This document shows positions 37,765 to 50,420 of a stretch of DNA of 64,000 nucleotides, piece by piece. The notes under the pieces were generated by a model. The model was not told where the DNA came from and searched no databases. It saw nothing but the letters and a program-made list of their open reading frames with translations. Position 1 is the first letter of the stretch, and each line of letters opens with the position of its first letter. This stretch comes from Kryptolebias marmoratus (taxonomy: Eukaryota; Chordata; Actinopteri; Cyprinodontiformes; Rivulidae). The stretch spans positions 17,481,959 to 17,545,958 of the forward strand of contig NC_051450.1 of NCBI RefSeq assembly GCF_001649575.2, read 5' to 3'. A program made the translations under genes and the position numbers.

Positions 37765-38290
37765 GCCATAATCACGAAATACTATCTCATATATATGATT
37801 TAATATCTCAAAATTAAGACTTAGTGTCTCAAAATTGACATAGCATCTCATACATATGATGTGACTGAGCTGCTAAGTCAGTTCTGAGATGCAGTCATAA
37901 TTATGAGACGCAATGTTGACATCTCATTATTATGAGACACTATATCAAAATTATGAAATATAGTCTCATTAGCATCTCATACTAAGTCATAACTACAAGA
38001 CTATGTCTTAGCATCTCATTATTTTAAGATACTATCTTTTGTTTATGACTTAGTAGCTCATAATTATGATTTCATATTTGGAAATTATGATTTAGCACCT
38101 TATCATTATGACATACTATCTCAGAATTATCACGTAGTGCCTCAAAATTTGAAATATATTGCAAAATTATAACTTTGCATCACAAAATCAAGACTTAGAA
38201 TCCCATTTTTATGATATAATATCTCAAAACCATGACTTGGTGTCTCATAATTACGACTTTTGTTGTATTAATTATGACATACCACTTAAC
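37765..38290. repeat. AT-rich minisatellite with palindromic core
   Basis: About two dozen diverged units of roughly 20-22 bases: 'tatctcataattatgactta', 'gtgtctcaaaattgacatag', 'gcatctcattattttaagat' and so on. The best units contain TCATAATTATGA, a 12-bp palindrome, and some units appear inverted ('ttatgagacgcaatg'). Confidence 0.85.
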
Positions 38291-39739
38291 TTTATGCATT
38301 TTGGCACTACTAAATCCTAAAGTTTTTGTAGGTATTATGGTTTTACTTGCCAACATTCACAGAAAAGCTTCTCTGTACTGTGTATGTATGTTCAACAGTG
38401 ACAAGTTTTGAAAATAATTTGTTTATCCATTAGTAACAATAAAAAAAGTGTTGTTGTTGCAGAAGAAACCTTACAGGTGTTGCTCAGGAACCATGTAGAT
38501 TCCAGGTAGTAGTTGGGCAAGTGTTTACACCTTTTTTTATTTAACTAAATAAAATGTGGCCTTACAACTTCATCTTTTCTGATGTTTGACAGTACTACCA
38601 AGACCTGGCCAATAGAGGGCGCCAGTGGACCACTTTTTTCACGTGTTACTGTTCTACACAAACAGGACTGCTTTTCTTTACTGAAATATTTTGTATTTTT
38701 GTGCTTTGTCCATTTGAAGCAGGGGTAGTTCTAATCTATAGTAGTAAAAATGTAAATAAATAAATATAAAAGGATCCTACGAGTGACCAAAGATAAATGA
38801 GAGGACACTTTCACATATATATTGTCCAAACAGAAGTTAAATAATAGTGAAATTATGCTTTTATTGATTATGAAAATGAACAGGCACCTATTACATGGAG
38901 CTTGCACATCCCAGAATAAAAATTTCAAATATAAATAACACACCCTCATTAGTGTTGATCACTCTCACGACAACCTGCAAGCTAAAAGTTCAAACCACAC
39001 TGAAAAAAAAAAAAAAAATACAAACGCAACCAAAAAAAACTGAAAGTAAAACTAACTTATTCACTCAAAAGTTTTTGTACCTTCTCTGATCTGCCGTCCA
39101 CTGGATGAAGGCCTTTCTTTCTGCACACGCGGTTATGACTGCATTTACAATAACTGAACCACCTTTTGCTTCTGGAACAGCAGCCTGATGGGACCCACAG
39201 CAATGAAAAGGGGAGATTATTGGTAAAATAGTCCTCTTTAAGTTAGGTTTGGAGATGGATGTGGCAATTTCCTCTACATCATCACGATCACTCAATTTCA
39301 TTCAAAACTCTGGAGAAAAATAACTACAAGCAAACCAAGTTGGAAACTTCAAGTATCTTTGAGTGGATATACATATTTGTTTAGGAATGGAGAGATTACA
39401 GCCTGGATGAGCAGGCTCCAGAGGTGAGCTTTGGGATTCAAAAAACTAAGTTATGGAAAGACTTGACGTAGGGTTTAAGACTGCATGCGTCCCTACTGTA
39501 AAACTACAGATTGTTCTCATAACCAAATTCTGTTTGTTTTTGACTGTACACGTCCTAATTAGCAGACTTGACTTCCTCTTTTTTAACCCGTTCAGATGGA
39601 AACCTAAATGCATTCCCTGTTAAGTTCCATCGTTTCAAACACTTATATACACAAGTTTCAGACAAGCGTTCAACATAACAGTCTCTTCTGGTGAAAATAT
39701 AGCTAAATTCAAAATATTTAATAGTTTTTTTTTTTTTTA
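38291..39739. other. stau2-ube2w intergenic sequence
   Basis: AT-rich unique sequence with poly-A and poly-T runs (39003-39020, 39725-39738). No gene recognised. Confidence 0.5.
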
Positions 39740-40932
39740 TTAGAGGTGATCTCTTTATTGAAAAAAGTACCTGAGCCAAAACTCTGACATGTTGGGGGAA
39801 ATCACAAAAGCGTTATCTTTATGACTTCTACACAGACTCCTTTTTGTCATTCACTGCTGCTCTGGAGCTCAATCGAGGTTTTAAATTAAATAACAAATAC
39901 AAAGGAAAAAAAATATACTGACTCATCAAAGTAACCCTCCTTTCAACGTATCAGCTAGTCAAAAAAAAAAAAAAGTACAAAAACAGACATTTAAAATCAA
40001 ACATTTCAGAGGAAAGACAATTAAAGCATGTTAATTTAAAAAATATACATCGTACATATAAAAACAAATCAAATGTTCTTACAGACATTCTTTAAATGGA
40101 AGAGAGGCTGCTGCACATCCTAACAGGCTGGACCGACTGGGCCCAACCTCAGGGGGAAGATGCATACCGAGGTCATCGGGTGACCGCAAACCTCTGTCGC
40201 TTTCTCCGCTTTCTCCCCATTTGTACCGACATTCTGTCCAACAGCAGGAAGAACCGCAACCGGGCCTCGAGCTGGAAGATGGAGAAAGCTGCGTGCAACC
40301 GGCAATTACAAACAAAAACCTGATAAGTAGATGGAGGACTGCTTACAGTACATCTGCAAGTTGTGGATAACGTACAAATAGATCCTTTCCAAACTAGATA
40401 CTCTTACAGTGCATTTAATAATAATATTAATAATAATAATAATGAAGAAAAACAAAAACTGATGACGCATTTCTCGGGGTTCAATGGTCCGATCCCTTCT
40501 AGAAGATGATTACTTTTGGATGTCTCTTTGTAGGCCCCAGCATGCATCCATCAGTCATTATTGCACAACACAAAGACCTTAAAGCACCCACACAAAAACA
40601 AAAAAATAACAATAATAATAATAATTGTAACACAGGAAATTTAATTGTCTGACTATAATTCTGCCCTTTCTCGCTCGCCCCATAACGAACCCTTAGCCAA
40701 AAACCGATACATCTTGTGTACTTGTAGATGTCCGTTTATTTTCGTTTTCTATGTTACAACCAACTAAATCATGCAGCCGACTGCCTCCTTCGGGAAATGC
40801 AGTCAAGAGCCTCCAGCGCTTGATTTCCATAGTTCCAGTCAGAGGTCAGAGTTCAAAGACTGAATGATTAAAAAGTGCTTTATGTAGGTCAGTAGGACTT
40901 CTTTCTTCTACGATTATTACAAAGTTTGTTCA
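39740..40932 (-). other. ube2w: ube2w 3' untranslated region (probable extent)
   Basis: About 1.2 kb follows the stop on the minus strand. It holds an (ATT)n microsatellite (40417-40443 as AAT on plus), AU-rich stretches and two AATAAA signals, at 40735-40740 and 39754-39759 (plus-strand tttatt). The distal one is taken as the main end because sequence complexity stays high up to there. The extent is inferred. Confidence 0.55.
39754..39759 (-). promoter_or_regulatory. candidate distal poly(A) signal of ube2w
   Basis: AATAAA on the minus strand about 1.17 kb after the stop codon. A proximal AATAAA at 40735-40740, 193 nt after the stop, could give a short isoform. Confidence 0.5.
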
Positions 40933-40946
40933 TTAGCATGTATCAT
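40933..40946 (-). CDS. ube2w: ube2w last coding exon (stop)
   Basis: 14 coding nt after acceptor TTTTTCACAG: AT GAT ACA TGC TAA, giving DDTC and the stop, exactly the family C-terminus. Too short to appear as an open frame. Confidence 0.92.
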
Positions 40947-43900
40947 CTGTGAAAAAGAGGGGGGAAGAAAAAAAAAAAAACAGGTTTTCAAATATCTGTC
41001 TCCTCCAAAGCGAAACAAAAAGTGTTCGGTTACAGAAAATACTCACCGTGATACCACCATTTTGTTTTCTTTGGGTTTTTGTTACACGTTCTTACATAAA
41101 ACGAGTTATCAGGCGGTCGTCGCTGCAGAGAAGGAAAAAAAAAGGAGGTTTATTGTTTAGCAAGTGCAGAAATTTCCCAAACTATCGCACTCGACGGCGT
41201 ACGTACTTTTTCTTTGCAGCTAGACAACATGCTGATAATGCTAAGACAAACTGATTGCACTGAGAGGGCTGGTGACCAATCTTCCGTCAGAATAGATAAA
41301 CAGATGTGACCGTTGCTATACACGTGTGGGTGGACAGGTATATTCTCTCCTGTGAACATTACCTGCACAAGCAGAGAGGAGAAAAAACAAGTGGTTATTA
41401 GGGTAAGGTACTGCATATGTAAGAAAAAACGTCTCTACACTGACACTAAATTGGGGGCATTGTTATGATAAATAAACCTCCTTGGGTAAAAGTTAAGTTT
41501 CTTCCATTAACGACAGAAAAACTGCTGGATGAACTCAGGTTTAGCTCTTTGAGGCTACATGATGCTCTGGGATTAGGACCCTGGGGCCAGGACGGGGTGA
41601 GAGGCTTGGAGGCAGAATATGGGCCAGCGGGCTAAAAGAGGAGGCCCGAAACGCAGCGGACGTAATCTATAAAAAGAAGTGGGACGTATTAGCTATTAAA
41701 ATAGTGCAAGAGTGAGCGCGAAATGGAAAATTACTGGAAAGGAGCTCAAGCCTGAAGTGCAACAGCTGAGAGGAGGGTGGGGTAAAGAGTGGAACAATGA
41801 GTTGAGGCAGACTGGCACCGTACGGGCTTACAGGAGAGTCACAGATATTAACAGAGAGCACAGATAACCAGCGCTACATCGAAAATATCAAGACAAACAA
41901 GTTCTTTGCTTTTAAATCCTCGAAATATTTGCTTCAACACCTTGATGAACAAAATGCTGGGACAGAAATGCAACCTGCAGGTTCTGACCTAATATTGAAA
42001 TTCATCCACATTAGTTCATTTTGTCTTTAAGGTCTCTCAACTGATAACTTTCTGTTCAATATTTGCTCATATTGTTTTATATCACTGAACAGAGAGTCCT
42101 TTAGCTTAGGAATGTTGGTCAGATTACCTAAAATGTTACTTTGCCCTCAATAGCTTTAAACAGACTAAGTTAAGTTCCTGAATAATAATTAGTCAATCTG
42201 TGCCCATCTAAAATAGACGAGGTCACATGAGGACAGCTTTTGTGTTTTTCTACCTTAAAAATTGTTGCATGTCTACCTAAACGGTCTCAGAAACGTCTAC
42301 AATCATGGATTTTAGGTCAAATATGATTAATTGTTGGTATAAAATAAAAATTTAAACAATGAGGATCTGAAGTTGAAGGAACTCAGTTAATGAAGCATTT
42401 ATCTGCTGTGTTGTTGGAGGCTGATGGTCCAACTTATCAGGACAATAATGGCTTCCAGTTTGCTGCACAAGTGTTTTCTGAACTTCTACTTGGTGCAACA
42501 CGTTACCAACAATGCACTGCAGCAGGGAGCTGCACTGTTTTGACAATCTGGCCTTCATGTTTGAGACGTTAGCGGTTAAAGTCGCTCAGCTGGTGATACC
42601 CAATCATGCAGCAGGGAGAGAAAACGCTACGCTCTTAAAAAACAAAACAGGATGTGAAATGATTTTGCACGTTTCTCGCCAAGTGCTTCAAACTGCCTTG
42701 AATGATTTCACAGGTTGCACACACACACAAACACACCCACACACACACACGGTGATGGGGTCTGCTCTTACCTGAGGTGAATCAAAAGGATATCGACTAC
42801 TAAATTTGAAAAGCAGCTGAAATTTCTCTCCTTCATACAGTGTGCCAGGTGCTCCTTCCATATCTACGATCCACCTAAACAGAGAGGCAAAACAAAAAAA
42901 ACTACTTTTAAACTCTTAATTTTAAAAGATAATATATCATTCTTTCACTCAGCAAGAGATAAATACAGGTAGGTCAGCATAAAGTAAAACATTTAACTGG
43001 AACTGCTACAAATCTTAGTGAAATCAGTTTTTTTTAGCTGCTGGTATTTAGTTATATAAATATTTTGTTTTTTAACTTTATAATTCTTAAATCACCAAAG
43101 AAACCAGCAATTTATAAAGACTGTACAGTAAAATATAAGTGGATAAAACATCATTAAGCCACTTAAATTTCATTTATTCATGAGTTTAAACAGAATATTG
43201 AATAAATTTGTTACAAAATACTAAGATTTCAGGGGTGGGCTGGAGGTGTAACAGAACAACAAGGATTAAATAGACTTTTAGGCTCAAATATCTAATTCTG
43301 TGCTGATTTGATTTACGGGAAGGATGCTTCATTATGTTTGCTCACTGACACAACCTGAAGCTTTACGGTTTCGTACATCGCACGCTGGCAGTGTGCGAAC
43401 TCACTGTGAGTTAGAGACCCAAAGTTCACATTTGTTCCTGAATTACTTGTTAATTGTTTACAGAGAGTCAACACAAAAAGCCCACCTTTTTCCCTGAAGC
43501 GCAAAGTGCATCACACCTGCTTTAACCCATCCACAAGCTGGCTTAGATTAGAATTATAAACAAACTGATTTAAGGTGTACAACAAACAATAAGCTGCAGA
43601 TGAAAACTCAGGGATGCTTCGCTGGTGACGAGCTTGGAAAATACATTTTGATTAATTTTCTGCTGTTTCTTTTGTACCAGCACCTCTGTCCAGTAACACA
43701 AAGCGCCTTACTTTTAAATGAAGTAAAATATAAATTGCACGACTCAAACTCTTAAACGAAATAACTAGAAATGAGCAGGTCCGACTTTTTAACAGGAACC
43801 AGAAAAACTCTGATTTGGCTAAAAAGGTTGCAGTTGTTGAATCTTCCAATAAATGTTAATTCATCAAAACGTTCACCTTGACAAGATATGATTCGCCGGG

Positions 43901-45394
43901 GACTGAACAGATTACAGAGCAAAAAAACCTCAAGCTTTCTTTCCGTCTTTTACATATCAGTGTATATCTTAAAAAATTCAAAACGGAGACATTTACAGTT
44001 CAAGCTACGTTTTATTGTTTGTAAATCAAAAACTAACGGTCTGCTCGACCAGAGAAAAGTAGGGATTTCTTGTTATTCTAAAAATGAAATAAAAACCAGA
44101 CAAAGTGAGCTTCCAACTGCAACAACTAGAACCCAAAGCTTCCCGTCTGACTCCAGTGACATTCGATATTCAGCTGGGTTTTGACAGCGGTTTGGTAATA
44201 ATGTGATACTCCATTGATTTGGTGGATAAAATCTATTTTTGCTTCAGTCGCTCAGCTACGGCTGTGTGCTGGTAGCAATTCAGTCCTGATGGAACGACTG
44301 CAAATACAAAAAGGCACACAGTATTACCTGCGACTATTCTGGGTTCTTCTAACACAAAAAGGTTAAATGCAGTTTAAAGTGAAACAAACCAGAAACCTGG
44401 AGACTAAAAGGGGTCAGAGACGACAAAAATCACAACCTACGACCAAAATGTTTCTTATTTTCAGGCGATACAGACAGTACAACAATAGGCTTGTGTCTTT
44501 AGAGAAACATGACAATATAAACCTACATATGGTTTAAATGTCACTCTTCAATGACTCATCGTGTCAGAAAGGCGCCTGTTCTTCCTTAAAATGTCGACTG
44601 TAGATAAAGCACGATCACAGTACATGAGTCCTGATCAAATCTATTCAGAAAACAGTCCAGGACAAGATGTTCAAAATGTTCAATGTCCTCCAAAACCTGC
44701 TGATTATACAAACTCAGGCGACAGAGCCAACAGTAAGTCATTTAGGGAAACAAAAATGAGGTCAAATTGTGTAAACATGCTATATGAGAGACACAACAGT
44801 CATTTAAAGCAGCAATTTGCTTGTTTGCAAGGTTGGCTTATTATCAAACTGGAGCCCAATCAAGAAAAGAAAAACTATCTAATGAGCAGCAGAGTCAGGC
44901 TGTACTATAAACAAAGCTATCAAACTGACAACACATTGTCATCTTAGCATTGCCACATGGCAGAGTCACCAGTGACTCGTTCTGTTTTCTGTCAGCGTGT
45001 TCAGATAAGGTCATATTCACTGTAAAGCAGAAAAAAATATTAAAAACTGAGGACTGAAGGGCAAATCCCTACTGCTGTCAATCACCATAGCTGGAATCCA
45101 ACTCTGAGCGAAACCTTCGGAGGTGAGTGAAAAAAGGCACACCCAAACATACTATCTAAAACCTGATCACAGAAGCCAGCTGAACTGGTTAGGAGACTCG
45201 TCAGTCATGCACAGCAGCTGCTCCATTTGTTGCCCCGGTGACTGTTTTTTTGCAACGAGGAAGACGGAGAAGTATTTAATCGCTCCTCCAAATCAGATCT
45301 GCTTTAATTACCAGGTAATACGCCGCCTTTCTGGCGACAGAACCGGAGCACAGCAGTGATGCCGGACAACACAAGGTCACAACTTTCAGAGCTT

Positions 45395-45435
<41 letters not shown>

Positions 45436-47194
45436 AACATCCCAAATGAGAACCGGAAAATCTCATCCAATCCGTTAACAACTAAGTTTGTTTGCAGTGC
45501 TTGAATTTGCACACAAAAACCCTGATGTGGCTTTAAGGGAGGCAGAAATGTCAGTAAAGCAGTCTGTGTTCCTTGTTACTTAAGCTCAACTCCAGTATGC
45601 CAGGCTGTAAATATTTTATAAGGCTGAATAGTGACACTGTGCATTAGAGACGCTCTTCTGAGGGGCCAGAACTGCCAGTCACTGGAATGACCCCAATTCT
45701 TCCTCGCTACAGGGGCTTTGTCCAACCTCCAAGTGAAACTGTAGCACTGCAACCTTCAATACATGCTCCAAACACACCATTACACACAGGTGCTTGTGTT
45801 TTTTTTTGTTTTTTTTTCATAGAAGCCATCTTTTGTCAGTGATCACTTCAGATCTGAGTGATGCTCCGATGAAACAGAGGTACTTACTGCGTGATGGTGT
45901 TCTGTACACTTTTCTCATTGAGCGTCATTCCTGGGGGCGGATCATTTTGCAGGGCTAACAATTCCTTTTGTAGCCGTTTCTGTAGGAGAGAGAGCGTCTT
46001 TTATTCGTGTCCGCACAGCTGTCAAGCACGCTTAAAACACGGTACAACAACACATCGCAGAGGGAAAATTGCCAACTTATTCCATCATTTCATTCAAAAG
46101 ACCCTTAATGAAAGCAAATCAAAATGAAAAATGCAATGAAATAGCATAAACTAAAAAAGAAGTAAACAAATATTAGCATTTGCTCCTGACTATAAAAATC
46201 ATATAATTAGAACATTAAATGGGCGGTAATTATAATCTGAGCAGGTAAATGAGTGACAAAGCAACACCTTCCCTGAACTCTCAGGTAGGGTTTTCCACCA
46301 TAGCTGAAAATAGGTTGTTTTGTTTTGACACCCAGCAGCAAAGGACCTGCTAGTATGTGGGTTTATGTAAAGCAGCAGGAAATCTCTGATGCCGTTTCTT
46401 TTCCCTGAGTGATTCATAGCTTTATAAAGCAGGAAAGGGAACATTTAACAAATCAAAAAGACAAAAACTGGGATGTCTTGTTTTCAGGTTAGGGGCCTGG
46501 TTTCTGCTTGAAACTTGCCTTTTAAATGTGGGGAATCGCAGGGCAATAAGATAAACGCAAGCTGGCTTAATCCCTTCTTTTATCTGAGACATAAATCATA
46601 TTTATTGGCGTTTGCTTTAATATTATTTATGTAGTTTTTCCTCGTTTACTTATGTTTGAATTTGCCTTCATGCCTTTATTTACTGCCACCAGCCAAACAG
46701 CACATAATTAGTGTTTTGAAAACATAATTTATCAGATTTATAACACTGATTATGGTCAGAACTATAAACTATTTGAAACAGAAAAGGTAACAAACCTACA
46801 TGTTTTATATTTATTTTAATGGGTACAGTTAAGGACATTAAAGTCGTTGTGGTCTCAGGGACTTTTTGGGGAACCCTGTCTCGGTTATGGTTTTGACGCA
46901 GCTTTGTTTTATTTTTATTTTTTAAATAAAAACACCTGTTCAGGTCAGCAGGAAACCGCAGCTGCTCGCGAATCTGCGCAGCGTCTCGTTAGCTGGATGC
47001 GGTGAACGTCGAGCACAAACGGCAGCACCAGCCTCTCAGTCGGACATTTTTAATGACTTTTACATCACGGCACCACGTCCCTTCAACTACCATCCCCGTC
47101 CTCTGCCGAAATAAATAAATAAATTAAATTAAAGCTCCACACGAAGCTAGCTCTGGGAAGCTAGCTCTCTCTCTCTCTAGCGTCTGTTCGCCGT

Positions 47195-47226
<32 letters not shown>

Positions 47227-47443
47227 GGGCTAGTTGTGTTGCTCGGGTGAGATCAACCGCTAAAACCCGAGCGGTTTAACGTAATGTCACGGCTCTTGCC
47301 TCCACATCATGGCCGCCTTTCAACGAATACGTACAGGTGAGCGAAAATGGCTCGTATACGGCGCGAAGAGACCAAAGCAAATATCCGGTAAATGATAAAT
47401 ATGTGCTCGCTGTCAATTGTATGCTTACCTGCATCGACGCCAT
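40933..47443 (-). CDS. ube2w: Ubiquitin-conjugating enzyme E2 W (complete, six exons)
   Basis: UBE2W is an E2 that places ubiquitin on the alpha-amino group of protein N-termini, often priming chains with E3s such as CHIP. Exons 47443-47429, 45979-45888, 42874-42772, 41362-41207, 41122-41047 and 40946-40933 join to 151 codons plus TAA, the length of the human protein. The UBC fold runs from [11 protein letters not shown] through [17 protein letters not shown] to [13 protein letters not shown], which holds the catalytic cysteine at residue 91. HPH at 81-83 replaces the HPN motif of most E2s, as known for UBE2W. The flexible C-terminus KTKWWYHDDTC is present. All junction phases agree. The start MASMQ matches the family, though Met4 is an alternative. 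The sequence is almost identical to mammalian UBE2W, so the assignment is very secure. Confidence 0.97.
41047..41122 (-). CDS. ube2w: ube2w coding exon 5
   Basis: 76 nt, acceptor TCTGCAG|CGA, donor TCACG|GTGAGT. It codes for [19 protein letters not shown] then TKWWYH. The neighbouring introns are short (84 and 100 nt). Confidence 0.95.
41207..41362 (-). CDS. ube2w: ube2w coding exon 4 (active site)
   Basis: 156 nt, 52 codons (residues 71-122), acceptor GTGCAG|GTA, donor GAAAAA|GTACGT. It contains [36 protein letters not shown] and the tail [14 protein letters not shown]. Cys91 is the thioester-forming residue. Confidence 0.97.
41363..42771. other. ube2w intron 3
   Basis: 1.4 kb. A (CA)n-rich tract lies at 42717-42750 near its 5' splice site. 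Otherwise nothing recognised. Confidence 0.7.
42717..42750. repeat. interrupted (CA)n microsatellite
   Basis: CA units interrupted by single A and C changes. In the ube2w pre-mRNA it reads as a UG repeat. Confidence 0.95.
42772..42874 (-). CDS. ube2w: ube2w coding exon 3
   Basis: 103 nt, acceptor GTTTAG|GTGG, donor CCTCAG|GTAAGA. It codes for [20 protein letters not shown] then [15 protein letters not shown] long UG-repeat lies in the intron about 21 nt past the donor. Confidence 0.96.
42875..45887. other. ube2w intron 2
   Basis: 3 kb of AT-rich sequence. Contains (AG)n at 45400-45428 and a poly-T run near 45800-45818. Confidence 0.65.
45400..45428. repeat. (AG)n microsatellite
   Basis: About 14 AG units read directly. 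Confidence 0.95.
45888..45979 (-). CDS. ube2w: ube2w coding exon 2
   Basis: 92 nt, acceptor CCTACAG|AAA, donor ACGCA|GTAAGT. It codes for [19 protein letters not shown] and [11 protein letters not shown], the N-terminal helix and first strand of the UBC fold. Ends in phase 2 (CA + G = Gln). Confidence 0.95.
45980..47428. other. ube2w intron 1
   Basis: 1.45 kb; its upstream half (46960-47428) is CpG-rich and continues the promoter island. Contains (CT)n at 47163-47178 and (ATG)n at 47196-47226. Confidence 0.65.
47196..47226. repeat. (GAT/ATG)n microsatellite
   Basis: Ten trinucleotide units in the CpG-rich start of ube2w intron 1. Confidence 0.95.
47429..47443 (-). CDS. ube2w: ube2w coding exon 1 (MASMQ)
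   Basis: Only 15 coding nt: ATG GCG TCG ATG CAG followed by the strong donor GTAAGC. It was too short to be found as an open frame and was located from the conserved N-terminus and phase. The start codon sits in CAACATGGCG, a YY1-type sequence. Confidence 0.93.
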
Positions 47444-47520
47444 GTTGGAAACCCCCCTCCCTCCTGCATCAGCGCAGAGAGGAGGACGCGACGTCATGGG
47501 GTCACGTGACCAGTGAGGTT
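47444..47520 (-). promoter_or_regulatory. ube2w: ube2w 5' UTR and core promoter with CRE-like half site and E-box
   Basis: Upstream of the ATG the sequence is CpG-rich. It carries ATGACGTC (CRE-like, 47490-47497) and the perfect 10-bp palindrome GTCACGTGAC at 47501-47510, an E-box of the USF/TFEB/TFE3 type. CpG density is raised over 46960-47510, the only clear CpG-island-like stretch around this gene. The exact TSS cannot be read. Confidence 0.6.
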
Positions 47521-48289
47521 GTTTTGACAGAAAAAAATATTTCACAACAGATATAGCGACAGGGCAACACCCAGGTCACTTAATAGTGATTTTATGTATT
47601 TAATAAACAAAACATGGACTGTGATTAAAGATTATCAGAGATTTGATGTTGTACCTGTTTGAAAGCAGCCATACTTTAATCACAAATGATCCACTTAGCT
47701 CATTTCATCCACATGCCTGACTGTAATCCACTGAAACTAACTTTATAAATGTGGCTATTTTAGAAGAAATACATAACCTCGGATTAAACTTGATTCCAAC
47801 CACAAGGGACTTCCCCTTGTGTGCAAAGCTTACTATAAAAACTCACCTGCCTCACACCCTCCAAGTCAAACGGTTGTTTATAATTTTGACTTTTCTGATT
47901 AACACAATTAGCATGTCCTAGTTGTTACAGTTTTTATGTACGTTTTGAAAAATCTATCATTTCTCATTTTTTCTCTCTCAACAGCTCAGTTCAATAACCA
48001 TAAAGGAACTTTGCACAAAAGCATCTACTTATGTCCAGGGTGTCCAATCCTGGTGAGTTACGATTCTGCATGTTTTAGTTGGCAAAATGTCCACATCCAA
48101 TAAACTTTAAGTAGTCTGAATAATGATGTAAAAAGTACTAATTAATGTATTTTATACTTACACCAACTAACTGTTTGTTGTTATTTTTCAACAGAAGAAA
48201 ATATGTAGAAAGTATTCAGCATGTTTGATGGAAATGTGTCTTAAGATGCCTGGATTTCATCGGGAGCAACAGACAATAAAAAACAAAGT
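47521..48289. other. ube2w-eloc intergenic sequence
   Basis: About 0.8 kb between the ube2w promoter and the eloc 3' end. Holds one partial arm of the same MITE family as 7090-7267. No gene. Confidence 0.65.
48035..48095. mobile_element. partial copy of the fold-back MITE
   Basis: 'ccagggtgtccaatcctggt' followed by 'attctgcatgttttag' matches the left arm of the 7090 element. The right arm is missing or badly eroded. Confidence 0.65.
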
Positions 48290-48517
48290 GCTCACCAAAT
48301 AGGTTTTTATTAGGATGAAGAGGTGAGGTTTTTAGTGGAGTTGCAGCTATCTCCATCCTTTACTCGCCTTTTTAAAATGGCATTTTTTTGTAATACTAAG
48401 TCAATTTTGACAAATCGAAGAAGCAAAAAGAAGAAAGTGTCACATGAAATACATGGCAAAACAACAGTTAAATACTCAAAAAACAGTTTTACATTTTCAC
48501 ACATTTGTTTTGAAACT
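48290..48517 (-). other. eloc: eloc 3' UTR with poly(A) signal
   Basis: About 220 nt after the stop. AATAAA lies on the minus strand at 48306-48311, followed by AT-rich sequence. The extent is inferred from this signal. Confidence 0.6.
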
Positions 48518-49756
<1,239 letters not shown>

Positions 49757-49760
<4 letters not shown>

Positions 49761-49784
49761 CCTGTTCCGGGATTTCTGTCTATC
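49757..49784 (-). CDS. eloc: eloc exon 2 (start codon)
   Basis: 28 nt micro-exon: acceptor CACCTCCAG, 24 nt of 5' UTR, then ATG G and donor GTGAGA. The split codon G|AT gives Asp2 with the next exon, so the protein opens MDGEE. The start is fixed by this phase, not by an open frame. Confidence 0.9.
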
Positions 49785-50288
49785 CTGGAGGTGAAAATGA
49801 AAACATAACATCATTTGGACGAGCAGATACATATTTGGTTAAAACACAGACCTAAGAACATAAAACAGACTCAATTTGGGTTGACATATATGTGAAGCTG
49901 TTACACTCGGCTCATTTTAAGTCACGGTTAGCCTGGCCTTCCCTTTGTTTAGTTCATTTTTGACAGTCACTACGTCACGTAAACTTCAGATGAGATCAAA
50001 TGGTTGACTAAAATCCATACAAAGTAAAAAATAAACCTTTGTATTATTAACAACGACTTCACTGCGCTATCACCGTGTTTATATCAACTGTGACGCCTTT
50101 ATTTTAAGATGTAAATGCTTTGAAATGAGTTCGCATTAGCTTCGCTAGCTAAAGGAGCTAACGCATTTTCAAAAAGTTAAAATATCTTTCTCTTGATTGC
50201 TCGCTGTATAAAAGTAACACCGAGCTTTTAGTTAAAGACGTGACAGCACTTAATGCCATGTAAACAAAATAAAATTAACGTTTCTTAC
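49785..50288. other. eloc intron 1
   Basis: 0.5 kb between non-coding exon 1 and the start-codon exon. Nothing recognised. Confidence 0.6.
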
Positions 50289-50345
50289 CACTGTTTAGCT
50301 GAATGTGTGACGAAGACTAGCTAGTCACCAAAACCCGGAACTAGT
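50289..50345 (-). other. eloc: eloc non-coding exon 1
   Basis: A donor CAGTG|GTAAGA at 50289/50288 precedes the exon-2 acceptor by 504 nt. Upstream lies TTCCGGGTTTTGG. This fits a short 5' UTR exon transcribed leftwards. The 5' end is an estimate. Confidence 0.55.
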
Positions 50346-50420
50346 TTGTGTTTACTCTGGTCCGCAGTAAATGTGTTCCGTGGAGTTTCACTAACAGAAA
50401 GAAAGTGTCCTACCTATCAT
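50320..50420 (-). promoter_or_regulatory. eloc: eloc promoter region with ETS motif
   Basis: CCGGAA on the plus strand (50335-50340), i.e. TTCCGG on the gene strand, is an ETS/GABP site typical of TATA-less housekeeping promoters. No TATA box is visible. CpG enrichment is modest. Confidence 0.45.

Noticed and set aside
40079..40315. 78-codon minus-strand frame after ube2w
   Set aside because: Lies in the presumed ube2w 3' UTR, with no family resemblance.
47173..47226. CRISPR-like or tandem array near the ube2w promoter
   Set aside because: It is an ordinary CT and ATG microsatellite in a vertebrate genome; there are no spacers.
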